From JAENWD01 sp963796915 (GTDB lineage: Bacteria; Acidobacteriota; Vicinamibacteria; Vicinamibacterales; JAENWD01): a DNA stretch of 64,000 nucleotides. The DNA is taken from the NCBI GenBank assembly GCA_963796915.1, contig CAWCNI010000004.1, positions 1 through 64,000 of the forward strand, written 5' to 3'. This document shows positions 1 to 7,957 of this stretch, piece by piece. The translations under genes and the position numbers were made by a program. Every line of letters begins with the position of its first letter. Within the stretch, counting starts at the first letter, position 1. The notes below the pieces were generated by a model. It was given only the letters and a program-made list of their open reading frames with translations, ran no database searches and had not been told where the DNA came from.

Positions 1-2
1 CG

Positions 3-657
3 AGCGACGCCTCGAACGGCTCGGTCAACGGCGGCTTCGACGCGCAGACACCGGCCGGCGGCGCCGTGCCGCTCGTCAACCTCTTCCTCGGCGAGGTGAT
101 CTTCGGCGGCGTCGGCTCGGGCCTCTACGGGATGTTCTTCTACATCATCATCGCGGTCTTCGTCGCCGGGCTGATGGTCGGCCGGACGCCGGAGTGGCTC
201 GGCAAGAAGATCGAGGCGCGCGAGATCAAGCTCGCCGCGCTCGGCGCGCTGTTCGTTCCGACGATGGTGCTGGCGATGACCGCGGTCGCGATCGTGACCA
301 AGTCCGGGCTCGCGTCGGTCTACAACCGCGGCGTCCACGGCTTCACCGAGACGCTCTACGCCTACGACTCGCAGGTCGAACAACAACGGCAGCGCGTTCG
401 CCGGCTACGGGCGACGAGCTTCTCCGCCTCGCTCGGCACGTCGCGATGCTCTCGGCCGCTTCGTGCCGCTGCTCGCGGCGCTGGCGCTCGGCGGCGCGCT
501 CGCCAGAAGAAGATCGTGCCCGCCTCGGCCGGGACGTTCCGCACCGACGGCGCCGACCTTCGTCGTCCTGCTCGTCGGCGTGATCGCGCTCACGGCCGGG
601 CTGATGATCTTCCCCGCGCTGACGCTCGGGCCGATCGTCGAAGGGCTGATGCACTGA
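3..657 (+). CDS. kdpA: KdpA, potassium-translocating subunit, C-terminal part, frameshifted
   Basis: KdpA is the K+-selective channel-like membrane subunit of the KdpFABC ATPase. The gene is already open at base 1, so only the C-terminal third is present. Seen: KdpA-like stretches SDASNGSVNGGF, the loop VNLFLGEVIFGGVGSGLYG, then hydrophobic segments and the end PALTLGPIVEGLMH followed by TGA. The reading frame changes several times between about 375 and 560, so no single frame carries the whole protein. Because kdpC and kdpB show the same damage, sequencing error is likelier than decay. The stop overlaps the kdpC start (TGATG). Family assignment is firm; the exact protein sequence is not recoverable. 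Confidence 0.88.
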
Positions 658-1245
658 TGCGGAACGTCGTCGGCTCGTCGATCGCGATCGTCGTCCTCAC
701 GGCGTTTTCGGCTTCGTCTATCCGCTCGTGATGACCGGCTTCGCCTCGGTCGCCTTCCCGAGCCAGGCGAACGGCAGCCTCGATCAAGCGGGACGGGAAG
801 GTCGTCGGCTCGCGGCTCGCGGCGCAGGAGTTCACCGGGCCGCGCTACTTCCACGAGCGTCCGTCGGCGACCGCGCCGGCCTACAACGCCGGCGCGACGA
901 CGTTCGCGAACCTCGGGCCCGACGAACCCCGACCTCGCGAAGAACGTCGAGGCCGCGGCCGCAGGCCATCCTGAAGCTCGAGGGCCCGTACAACCCCGGC
1001 CTGAAGATCGGCGACATCCCGGTCGACGCGGTCACGACGTCGGCCTCGGGCATCGACCCCGACATCTCGCCCGCCAACGCCGCGCTGCAGTCGCGTCGCG
1101 TCGCGGCGGTCCGCCACGTGCCGCTCGCGACCGTGCAGAAGCTGATCAGGCAGCACACCGACGGCCGCAGCCTCGGCTTCTTCGGCGAGCCCGGCGTCAA
1201 CGTGCTCGAGCTCAATCTCGCCCTCGACAAGCTGGAGGCAAGTAG
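657..1245 (+). CDS. kdpC: KdpC, accessory subunit of the K+-transporting ATPase, frameshifted
   Basis: KdpC is the single-span periplasmic subunit that stabilises the KdpA-KdpB complex. The start ATG overlaps the kdpA stop. Seen: an N-terminal membrane segment (MRNVVGSSIAIVVLTA, then FVYPLVMTGF), the motif RYFHERPSA, the block SASGIDPDISPANAALQ, and near the end LGFFGEPGVNVLELNLALD. All are typical of KdpC. The protein would be about 195 residues, normal for the family, but at least three indels (near 700, 785 and 925-955) and one at the end break it. The TAG at 1243 touches the kdpB ATG. KdpC lying between A and B is unusual; the classical order is A-B-C. Confidence 0.88.
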
Positions 1246-3297
1246 ATGGCGCGCGCAGCGCGCCAGCGTTTTCTCCCGCGAGCTCGTGCTCGCCGCGATC
1301 CGCGACTCGTTCCCGAAGCTCGATCCGCGGCTCCAGCTCCGGAACCCGGTGATGTTCATCGTCGAGCTCGGCAGCGTGATCACGACCGGGATCTTCTTCC
1401 TCGACGTCGCCCGCGGGGCACACGGGCGGCTCTGGTTCGTCGGCGTGATCGCGATCTGGCTGTGGCTGACCGTGCTCTTCGCGAACTTCGCCGAGGCGAT
1501 CGCCGAGGGCCGCGGCAAGGCGCAGGCGAACGCGCTGCGCGCGACGCGGACGACGACGAACGCGTCGCTGCGCGACGGCGCGGTCGCGTGCCCGCCGCCG
1601 ACCTGCAGCGCGGCGACGTCGTGATCGTCGAAGCGGGGGAGGTCATCCCGGCGGACGGCGAGATCATCGAGGGCGTCGGCTCGGTCGACGAGTCGGCGAT
1701 CACCGGCGAGTCCGCGCCCGTCATCCGCGAGTCCGGCGGCGATCGCTCGGCCGTCACCGGCGGCACGAAGCTGCTCTCCGACCAGGCTCGTGATCGAGGT
1801 CACGCAGGAGCCGGGCAAGTCGTTCCTCGATCGCATGATCGCGCTCGTCGAGGGTGCAGAGCGGCGCAAGACGCCGAACGAGATCGCGCTGAACATCCTG
1901 CTCGCCGGGCTGACGATCACCTTCGTCGCTGCCGTCGTCGACGCTGCGGCCGTACGCGCTCTACGCGGGCACGTCGACTCTCGCAGACGGTGCTGATCGC
2001 GCTGCTCGTCGCGCTGATCCCGACGACGATCGGCGCGCTGCTCTCGGCGATCGGCATCGCCGGCATGGACCGGCTCGTGCAGCGGAACGTGCTCGCGATG
2101 TCGGGGCGCGCGGTCGAGGCGTCCGGCGACGTCGACGTGCTGCTGCTCGACAAGACGGGCACGATCACCCTCGGCAACCGCCAGGCCTCCGAGTTCCTGC
2201 CCGTCGACGGGGTCGAGGAGCGCGAGCTCGCCGAGGTCGCGCAGCTCGCGTCGCTCGCCGACGAGACGCCGGAGGGCCGCTCGATCGTCGTGCTCGCGAA
2301 GGAGCGGTTCGACCTGCGCGAGCGCAGCCTCGGCGAGCACGAGTTCATCCCGTTCAGCGCGACGACGCGGATGAGCGGCGTCGAACATGAACGGCACGCT
2401 GATCCGCAAGGGCGCTGCCGACGCGGTCAAGCGGTTCATCGCCGAGCAGGGCGGCAACGCGCCCGCCGAGCTCGACGCGATCGTGCAGGGCGTCGCCGAG
2501 CAGGGCGGAACGCCGCTCGTCGTCGCGCAGGACAACTTGGCGCTCGGCGTCGTCCACCTCAAGGACATCGTCAAGGGCGGGATGAACGAGCGCTTCGACG
2601 AGCTTCGCCGGATGGGCATCCGCACCGTGATGATCACCGGCGACAACCGCGTCACGGCCGCCGTGATCGCCGCAGGAGGCAGGCGTGGACGACTTCCTCG
2701 CCGAGGCGACGCCCGAGACGAAGATGGCGCTGATCAAGGAGGAGCAGGGGAAAGGCCGCATGGTCGCGATGACCGGCGACGGCACGAACGATGCGCCGGC
2801 GCTCGCGCAGGCCGACGTCGGCGTCGCGATGAACACCGGCACGACGGCCGCGAAGGAGGCCGGCAACATGGTCGACCTCGACTCGAACCCGACGAAGCTG
2901 ATCGAGATCGTCGAGGTCGGCAAGCAGCTGCTGATCACGCGCGGCGCGCTGACGACGTTCTCGATCGCGAACGACGTCGCGAAGTACTTCGCGATCCTGC
3001 CCGCGATGTTCGCGTACACCTACGCCACGCATCCCGGGCGAGCGCGGGCCGCTGAACGCGCTCAACATCATGCATCTCGGCGACCCGAAGAGCGCGATCA
3101 TCTCGGCGATCATCTTCAACGCGTTGATCATCCCCGCGCTCATCCCGCTCGCGCTCCACGGCGTGAAGTACCGCGCGATCGGCGCGACGGCGCTGCTGCG
3201 CCGCAACCTCTGCATCTACGGGCTCGGCGGCGTGATCCTGCCGTTCATCGGGATCAAGCTGATCGACCTGGTCGTGCACAACTTGCTCGGCGCGTAG
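1246..3297 (+). CDS. kdpB: KdpB, P-type ATPase subunit, frameshifted
   Basis: KdpB is the P-type ATPase that energises K+ uptake. The gene covers 2,052 bases, the normal KdpB length (about 680 residues). Seen in order: an N-terminal helix (NPVMFIVELGSVITTGIFF), the actuator loop around SAITGESAPVIRESGG, the phosphorylation motif DKTGT with its aspartate codon at 2149-2151, the nucleotide-binding stretch with MNGTLIRKGAADAV, the hinge MVAMTGDGTNDAPALAQAD, and C-terminal membrane segments ending HNLLGA. Frame changes near 1265, 1590, 1785, 1945, 2385, 2680 and 3040 scatter the protein over three frames. Every catalytic motif survives, which favours sequencing error over a true pseudogene. Confidence 0.92.
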
Positions 3298-3307
3298 GGC
3301 GCGTGTC

Positions 3308-3637
3308 ATGCGCGGTCGCTACCGGATCCTGCTCGGCATGGCCGCGGGCGTCGGCAAGACCTATCGGATGCTCCAGGAGGGCCGACAGGCGCAGATCGAG
3401 GGCCGCGACGTCGTGATCGGCTACCTCGAGCCGCACGACCGCCCCGAGACGCGGCGCTCGCGGAGGGGCTCGAGGCCGTGCCGCGCCTGCGGGCGCAGCA
3501 CGGCGGGCTCGAGCTCGAGGAGATGGACGTCGACGCCGTGATCCGGCGCGCGCCGGAGCTCGCGCTTGTCGACGAGCTCGCGCACACCAACGGCCGGGAA
3601 CGCGCAACGAGAAGCGCTACCAGGACATCGACGAGCG
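3308..3637 (+). CDS. kdpD: KdpD sensor kinase, N-terminal fragment cut by a contig junction
   Basis: KdpD is the membrane sensor kinase that controls kdp expression. Only the cytoplasmic N-terminal domain is present. Seen: the Walker-type motif AAGVGKTYRMLQEG at residues 14-27, the strand DVVIGYLEPHDRPET, and the second nucleotide-binding motif VDELAHTN. A normal KdpD is over 800 residues. Homology ends abruptly after the KRYQDIDE segment around 3,635, and the following bases make no KdpD-like sequence in any frame. One or two indels lie within the fragment. It starts 10 bases after the kdpB stop, so the operon would have read A-C-B-D. Confidence 0.82.
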
Positions 3638-3639
3638 AA

Positions 3640-3957
3640 CCGCACAAGGACCCGCGCGCGCCGCAAAACCTGTACCCAATCGCCGGCCTGGAACGCGAAC
3701 TGCGGCGGAGACTCGGCGACCCCGCTCTGCTGGAGTGTGCTGTTGCCTCTCGAGGGAACAGCAGCCTCTGATTGCTGGCTCTGCAAGTGCATGATCTTCG
3801 TGTGATGCAGCGATAGCGAATCGACGTCCCCGCATTGTGTACGGCCCACCCTCCAACGAGAGCAAGTACCTGAGCCCGGGCACCGAGGAGCCGGGCGGTA
3901 CAACAACCTCGGTGGCCAGACTGAGCGCTGACTCGGGTGGGCGCCTAGATTCGCCGC
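3640..3957. other. Non-coding stretch just after the kdpD break
   Basis: I recognise no gene here. Short open frames exist but show no family motif. A hairpin with arms GCTGTT and AACAGC lies near 3,740-3,765. The stretch runs from the point where kdpD similarity is lost to the ATG of the next gene, so it probably contains the join between two source sequences. Confidence 0.4.
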
Positions 3958-4267
3958 ATGGCAGACCCTGTGGCGGTCGCAGCGTTCCTTCAGGGACGCC
4001 TCGACGCTCTTGGCCTCGAGGAAGTGGCTGCTGTAGAAGCAGCCAGGTGGCTTGACGAGACGGGGCTGCTGAAGGATTCGCGGCGAGCGGCCAGGCCTTC
4101 CCCTGCGGAGGATGTTGCGCGCCGGAAAGCTTCCCCGGGGGGAGCAACGGCCGCCGACGTCGAATGGGAGCGGCTTCATCGTCCGGAGCGAGCGACCAGG
4201 ACGTCGAGTGCGCAGGGTCGACTACCCCCTACGTGGTCGCTATGGCTTAGCGTGCGACGACTTCTGA
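3958..4267 (+). CDS. Small putative DNA-binding (excisionase-like) protein, frameshifted
   Basis: From ATG 3958 a helical N-terminus runs through LEEVAAVEAARWLDETGLL (about residues 20-40). The frame then shifts near 4,080 into one reading RPGLPLRRMLRAGKLP and then EQRPP, GFIVRSE, ending at TGA 4265. Joined, this gives about 100 residues. The pattern of a helical segment followed by RPG-PLR-LLR-G-LP and then a hydrophobic strand resembles winged-helix excisionase or MerR-like domains; that is my reading, not a verified family. It sits about 120 bases upstream of a GIY-YIG-type gene and probably works with it. The one or two indels look like the sequencing damage seen across this block. Confidence 0.5.
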
Positions 4268-4387
4268 TCAGGAAAGTTGCTTCGGCGCACCGGAGAACGC
4301 TTCGACGGATACCGTGAATGGCAGACTGACCAGTGTGCAACTTCAGGTGGAGGGGTAGCCCAGAGTGACGCGTTCAAACGGGTTGGG

Positions 4388-4874
4388 TTGACGGCCCAAG
4401 GCTTCGTCGGGTTCGAGCGGTTCAAGGAGACCGCGTCGGACTGGATCCCTCAGGATCCCGGCGTGTATGTCGTGCTCCGTGAGAATGACGCGTGCCAGCC
4501 TGCATTCCTGGAACGGAGCCCAGGGGGCTGGTTCAAGGGTCAGGATCCGACCGTGCCTCTCGCAGAACTCGAGCGCGCTTGGCCTGATGCTGCGCATTGC
4601 GTCTACATCGGCAAAGCGGACGCCGGCTCGACTCGTCGCGGATTGCGCCAGCGGATCAAGGAGCTCCGTCAATACGGAGACGGGCGCCCAGTCGGGCACC
4701 AGGGCGGTCGACGGATCTGGCAGTTCGCTCGATGCCGACGACTACGTCCTCGCATGGGTCTCAACTCCCGACGACGATCCAGGCGCCCTCGAAGCCGCGA
4801 TGCTTCGTGCTTTCGTTGCGGACTACAGCAAACTGCCGATTGGCAACAGGACGACCGGTCGATCCGGGCCGTGA
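4388..4874 (+). CDS. GIY-YIG-type nuclease-like protein, frameshifted
   Basis: The GIY-YIG hallmarks are visible: the first strand GVYVVLREN, the second motif CVYIGKA some 35 residues later, and the helix arginine in GLRQRIKELRQYG. GIY-YIG domains are small metal-dependent nuclease folds found in homing and restriction enzymes and in UvrC. Around 4,730 the frame changes, and the C-terminal part (DDYVLAWVSTPDDDPGALE, then LRAFVADYSKLPIGN) continues in another frame to TGA 4872. The start is uncertain: TTG 4388 precedes the conserved region, and an upstream start is possible. Length after repair is about 160 residues. Catalytic competence cannot be judged. It lies between a putative DNA-binding gene and an XRE regulator. 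Confidence 0.6.
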
Positions 4875-4905
4875 GAGCACGCGAACGCAGGCCTACGACA
4901 TCGCG

Positions 4906-5089
4906 ATGCAGATCGTCGAGCTGCGTCAGCGCAACGGCCTCGCTCTGAGCCGAGCTCGCCGAGCGGTGCGGAATGGACCAGGGTGAAAGCAGTCGTATCG
5001 AGCGAGGATCGACCAGCCCGACCGCTCGCACCCTTCAGCGGATCGCGGACGCGCTGGATTCAGACGTTGTGTCAATGTGGGCTTTCTAG
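4906..5089 (+). CDS. XRE-family helix-turn-helix regulator, frameshifted
   Basis: A compact XRE/Cro helix-turn-helix is seen once a two-base indel near 4,950 is bridged: MQIVELRQRNGLALS, then LAERCGMDQGESSRIERG, then TARTLQRIADALD, ending at TAG 5087. This is the standard five-helix DNA-binding layout, about 60 residues. The start may lie further upstream, since the frame is open before ATG 4906. It follows the GIY-YIG-like gene directly and could regulate that cassette or act as its antitoxin; that role is inference from position alone. Confidence 0.6.
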
Positions 5090-5244
5090 GACGAGTTCTG
5101 CATCTCGATCTGGCCATCGAGACGAGTTGTGTGTGCATCGGCTCGGACACGGTGGTACTCGTTGGCCCTAGGCGGCCAACTTCAACATGGCGTGGACGTG
5201 TAGTGATGGGTCATTACGCCCCTCCGACACCAAACAGATGTTCG

Positions 5245-5359
5245 ACCCGCTCTGTTCGAGTCACTGAACGCCCAGGTCATCGACGTGTGCTTGTCACGAC
5301 GGCGCGACATGGCCGACGCCCGCAGGTTCTTCGACCGTGTCCCGGTCGTGCTCCGGTGA
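5245..5359 (+). pseudogene. IS6-type transposase fragment
   Basis: The frame ending at TGA 5357 reads AQVIDVCLSRRRDMADARRF followed by FDRV. This matches the part of IS6-family DDE transposases where the first strand of the catalytic domain is followed by an RRD-AARRFF helix. Nothing else of the gene is present. A related scrap occurs near 7,194-7,254. CTCCGACAC, one of four copies in this block, lies just upstream at 5222-5230. Confidence 0.55.
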
Positions 5360-5377
5360 ATCCGACTGTCACTCCCG

Positions 5378-5776
5378 CTAGCGGTAGGTGCGGACCTCGA
5401 TGCCGGGGAGGTTGCCGAAAGCGCCTGTGTCGGCGCTGACGACGGTTCGATCGAAGGCTTTGGCGGTCGCGGCGATGATCAGGTCATGTGCGCCCCGTGG
5501 CCTTCCTTGGGAACGGACTTCCACGAGCAGCTCAGCGTGTGCTTCAGCGACGTCGACGTCGTAGCCGAGGACGGGAATGGTGGCGATGATGTCGTCGACG
5601 TACGCGGCCCGGGACGCTTTGCGTTTCCCGCGAGCGAGCAGGGCTCCTACGCGAAGTTCTGCAATTGTGACCGCGGCGACTGCGACGTCGTCGTCATCGC
5701 CGATGGCATCGTCGAACCCGTCGCCGGTGCGTTCGGTATCGATGAGAAACGTGCTGTCGAAAAGGAGCCGGGTCAC
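5378..5776 (-). CDS. VapC-like PIN-domain toxin ribonuclease
   Basis: A 132-residue PIN-domain protein, the normal size for VapC toxins, which are Mg2+-dependent RNases. Acidic residues are in the expected places: LLFDSTFLIDTER near the N-terminus (first catalytic Asp), AAVTIAELRVGALLA (conserved Glu), GAHDLIIAATA (Asp of the third motif) and TVVSADTGAF (fourth motif). The start ATG overlaps the upstream antitoxin gene by four bases (5773-5776), the classical coupled arrangement. The frame is intact, unlike most neighbours. Expression would follow the antitoxin promoter near 6,020. RNA target unknown. Confidence 0.9.
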   Translation of the reverse strand: MTRLLFDSTFLIDTERTGDGFDDAIGDDDDVAVAAVTIAELRVGALLARGKRKASRAAYVDDIIATIPVLGYDVDVAEAHAELLVEVRSQGRPRGAHDLIIAATAKAFDRTVVSADTGAFGNLPGIEVRTYR

Positions 5777-6015
5777 GTCCGGTCCTCGACCTCGAGCAGT
5801 GCTCGGACCTCGTCGAGATCGCTCGCCCAGTCACGGTCGGGGCGATGCCGGCTCAGGAGGGCCTTCACGTCCGCGCCACGCCCTTGGTTCATCGGTTCGA
5901 GGTGGGCGATGGCTTTGCCCCGCCGCACGATCGTGAACTGCTCCCCGCGATGCTCGATCGTGTCGAGCAGGTCGGCGAAGTTGCGGGCTGCGTCGGTTGC
6001 GGAGACGTCAGGCAT
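5773..6015 (-). CDS. Phd/YefM-type antitoxin for the PIN toxin
   Basis: An 80-residue protein with the Phd/YefM fold signature: ATDAARNFADLLDTIEHRGE, then FTIVRRGKAIAHLEPM. In this family the N-terminal half binds DNA and represses the operon, and the C-terminal tail (here DRDWASDLDEVRALLEVED) wraps the toxin and neutralises it. It lies immediately upstream of, and overlaps, the VapC-like gene. The start ATG at 6013-6015 follows a direct repeat likely to be the operator. Confidence 0.9.
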   Translation of the reverse strand: MPDVSATDAARNFADLLDTIEHRGEQFTIVRRGKAIAHLEPMNQGRGADVKALLSRHRPDRDWASDLDEVRALLEVEDRT

Positions 6016-6017
6016 GA

Positions 6018-6032
6018 CATCAGATTATCAGA
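6018..6032 (-). promoter_or_regulatory. Direct repeat and -10-like box before the vapBC-like operon
   Basis: Two copies of ATCAGAT, separated by one T, lie two bases before the antitoxin start. Read on the minus strand they contain GATAAT, one mismatch from the -10 consensus, about eight bases before the ATG. If used, the transcript would be leaderless or nearly so. The repeat is a plausible autorepression site. No clear -35 box was seen. Confidence 0.4.
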
Positions 6033-6243
6033 TCGTGTCGCCGTGGATGGCGCCATGCAGAGCGAGGATCGGTGGTTGGGTCCAGTGGCGGGCGACGAGG
6101 CGCCGGTGCCAGCGGATCACCGTTCTCGGCTTCACGATCTCCCTGGCCTCGTCGGTCAGGTGTCCGAGGAGGGCGGAGTCTCGGATGACGCGACCGATTG
6201 CTGACGCAGTCGGTGGGTCGGTCGTGAGCGGGCGGTCGTTTGG
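6027..6243 (-). pseudogene. Transposase/integrase fragment (IS3/IS481-like)
   Basis: Read on the minus strand, one frame gives IGRVIRDSALLGHLTDEARE, then VKPRTVIRWHRRLVARHWTQ, ending with TGA at 6027-6029. The pairing of a short helical region with a PRTVIRWHRRLVAR-type helix is what precedes the DDE core in many actinobacterial integrase-like transposases. No catalytic core follows. It sits exactly between the two toxin-antitoxin modules and ends on the vapBC promoter region. Confidence 0.5.
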
Positions 6244-6585
6244 TCAGGGCAGGTCGAGGATGACGGCGATGGTCTCACGGACCTGTGCGAGCAGACTTGC
6301 TCCGACGTTGCCGCGCACGTGCAGAGCCCGTTCTCGGGCGATCGACCTGATGTGTTGGCACTGTGCGGCGGATCCGACGGTGAGGCCGTTAGTGTCATCG
6401 GGCTCGATCTCGACCTCGGAGTGGAACCGTCGGATGGTGCTGGTCAGTGGCACGACCTGAATCACGGTCGGGTCCGCGTCGAGGATGCGTTGGGCGGAGA
6501 CGACGATGGCGGGGTGGCGGTAGCCGGCCTCCCGTCCAGTCGGTGTGCCGAGGTCGAGGTCGACGACGTCACCCGAGGTCAGCAT
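6244..6585 (-). CDS. MazF/PemK-family toxin ribonuclease
   Basis: From ATG 6585 the protein is about 113 residues, the usual MazF length. Seen: the opening strand SGDVVDLDLGTPTGREAGYR, the family motif RHPAIVVSAQRILD, then VVPLTSTIRRFHSEVEIE and a C-terminal TIAVILDLP. MazF enzymes cut RNA at short sequences. The open frame extends 18 codons further upstream, but ATG 6585 fits the family start and places the gene 17 bases into the antitoxin end, giving coupled translation. Frame intact. Recognition sequence cannot be predicted. Confidence 0.88.
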   Translation of the reverse strand: MLTSGDVVDLDLGTPTGREAGYRHPAIVVSAQRILDADPTVIQVVPLTSTIRRFHSEVEIEPDDTNGLTVGSAAQCQHIRSIARERALHVRGNVGASLLAQVRETIAVILDLP

Positions 6586-6763
6586 CGAGCCAGGCGGTCT
6601 CGTCGTCTCGCAGCGGCGTGGACAAGTCCTGGCCGACACGGTCCTGGCGGAGCGCCTTGACCGCGAGCGTCACGGTGTTGCCGACGGTGGTGTTGAGCTC
6701 GCGGGCCAGTCGCCGCAACTCGTCATGGGTCGTGCTGTCGATGCGAACGCTCGTGCTGTGCAT
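6569..6763 (-). CDS. Ribbon-helix-helix-type antitoxin partner of MazF
   Basis: A 64-residue protein from ATG 6763. Its N-terminus, STSVRIDSTTHDELRRLARE, followed by TTVGNTVTLAVKAL, is the strand-helix-helix layout of RHH DNA-binding antitoxins. The C-terminal tail ending AWLDADLG would be the toxin-binding part. The open frame continues upstream without a stop, but the sequence before this ATG is of different character. It overlaps the MazF start by 17 bases. A TGCATGC palindrome at the start codon could serve as an operator. Confidence 0.8.
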   Translation of the reverse strand: MHSTSVRIDSTTHDELRRLARELNTTVGNTVTLAVKALRQDRVGQDLSTPLRDDETAWLDADLG

Positions 6764-6780
6764 GCAAATCAGCATACAGG

Positions 6781-7140
6781 TGAACTGTGCGGCTCGTGGC
6801 AAGCGATTCAGCCGGCGAGTTCGAGCATGCCGGTGAGGGTGAATCACATTGTCGGGATCACTGAGCTTTTGTCCCGGTTCGGTCCGGTGGATCGCCAGGA
6901 CTGTCAGGTCGACCGGATGGGTGATCTGGGTCGGGGTCCGGAGTAGCTGGTTCTGCAGGAGGTCGGTGAGCCACGTCGACCATTCGTCGGTCGTCCAGCC
7001 CCGGCGGGTGGTGAGGTCGGTGAACGTGGTGAGGTCGTCCAGGGCTCGCACGATGTCGAGCGCTCGATGTCGGGTGAGCGTTTCGCGGAGTGCGGCGTAG
7101 GAGGCCGGATCGTGTCGGTCCGCAGGGGTTGAATGAGCCC
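6781..7140 (-). pseudogene. Unrecognised protein fragment upstream of the MazEF-like pair
   Basis: The frame that continues upstream of the antitoxin encodes a helix-rich piece: ALRETLTRHRALDIVRALDD, then TTRRGWTTDEWSTWLTDLLQ. Composition is protein-like and the pattern recalls the C-terminal domain of TetR-type regulators, but I cannot assign it. There is no N-terminal domain, and it merges with an IS6-type scrap at its upstream end, so it is probably a remnant. Confidence 0.3.
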
Positions 7141-7193
7141 CGACATCTCCGCGAAGGGCCGTTGACGAGGTCGGCGACCGGATCGGCGGGTAC

Positions 7194-7254
7194 GTGTCAC
7201 GACTGCGCGACATCGCCGCGGCTCGCAGGTTCTTCTCCGATCGTCGGGTACGTT
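7194..7254 (+). pseudogene. Second IS6-type transposase scrap
   Basis: Frame from 7194 reads SRLRDIAAARRFFSDRRVR, clearly related to SRRRDMADARRFFDRV at 5,290-5,340. Only about 20 codons survive. Together the two scraps bracket both toxin-antitoxin modules in the same orientation. Confidence 0.45.
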
Positions 7255-7257
7255 CGC

Positions 7258-7740
7258 TCAGCGTGGCTGGTAGGGCGGCGCCTCACCCCAACCCCAGCGA
7301 GGAACGGGTGCGTGTGCAACCACCGTCGCTGTTGGCTGCGAGTTGTCATGCGCGATGCGCGTGCCCCACTCGACGTAGGCGACCAGTGCGGAGCGGAACT
7401 CCGGGTCCGTGGGAAGGTTCGCGTCATCTGCGGCGAGACTCATCAGTGACGCGAACCGGAACCGCTGGTCCGCGTTGATCGCCAAATTTCGATGATGGGC
7501 CAGCATTGCCTCGTAGCCGCCGAGCTCAGCGGAATAGCGGGCTGGACCGCCGAACACCTCCGACCACCACGCCGCGACATGATCGTGGTGTTCCTCGCTG
7601 ACGCCGCCAGGAAAGAACGTGCAGAGGAGATCGTCGTGTTCCACTCGGTCGTAGAAGGAATCGATGAGGCGGCGAAGCGCAGTGGTGCCGCCGGCCCATT
7701 CGAACAGAGTCGGCGTCGAAGCGGGCGATACCTCTTCCAT
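7258..7740 (-). CDS. Truncated haemoglobin (2-on-2 globin)
   Basis: From ATG 7740 the protein is 160 residues. It follows the truncated-globin plan: TLFEWAGGTTALRRLIDSFY (A and B helices with the B10 tyrosine), VEHDDLLCTFFPGG, HHDHVAAWWSEVFGGPARYS (E and F region), LAHHRNLAINADQRFRFASL (proximal histidine within HHR), then VAYVEWGTRIAHDNSQ. The WGTRIA ending is typical of group II actinobacterial globins, which bind O2 or NO. The frame extends 31 codons upstream, but those codons look non-coding. Frame intact. No obvious operon partner. Confidence 0.85.
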   Translation of the reverse strand: MEEVSPASTPTLFEWAGGTTALRRLIDSFYDRVEHDDLLCTFFPGGVSEEHHDHVAAWWSEVFGGPARYSAELGGYEAMLAHHRNLAINADQRFRFASLMSLAADDANLPTDPEFRSALVAYVEWGTRIAHDNSQPTATVVAHAPVPRWGWGEAPPYQPR

Positions 7741-7957
7741 ATGTCCGTCCTTGCTCTGAGCGGTTCCAGGTGTGTCGCCGCAGGCACTGATTCCACCACT
7801 CGACGGGACGCTGCCGACGTGCTCTTGCCGCACTGCTGCGTTGATCGATCGGGTGGCGCGGCTCAGCTTGAAACAGGCTGGTGATCGATCAGAACACTCG
7901 ATCAGTTCGTCGAAACCGGCCTCGACAAAGAGGTACCGGCAACCGCGCCGATCGAGG

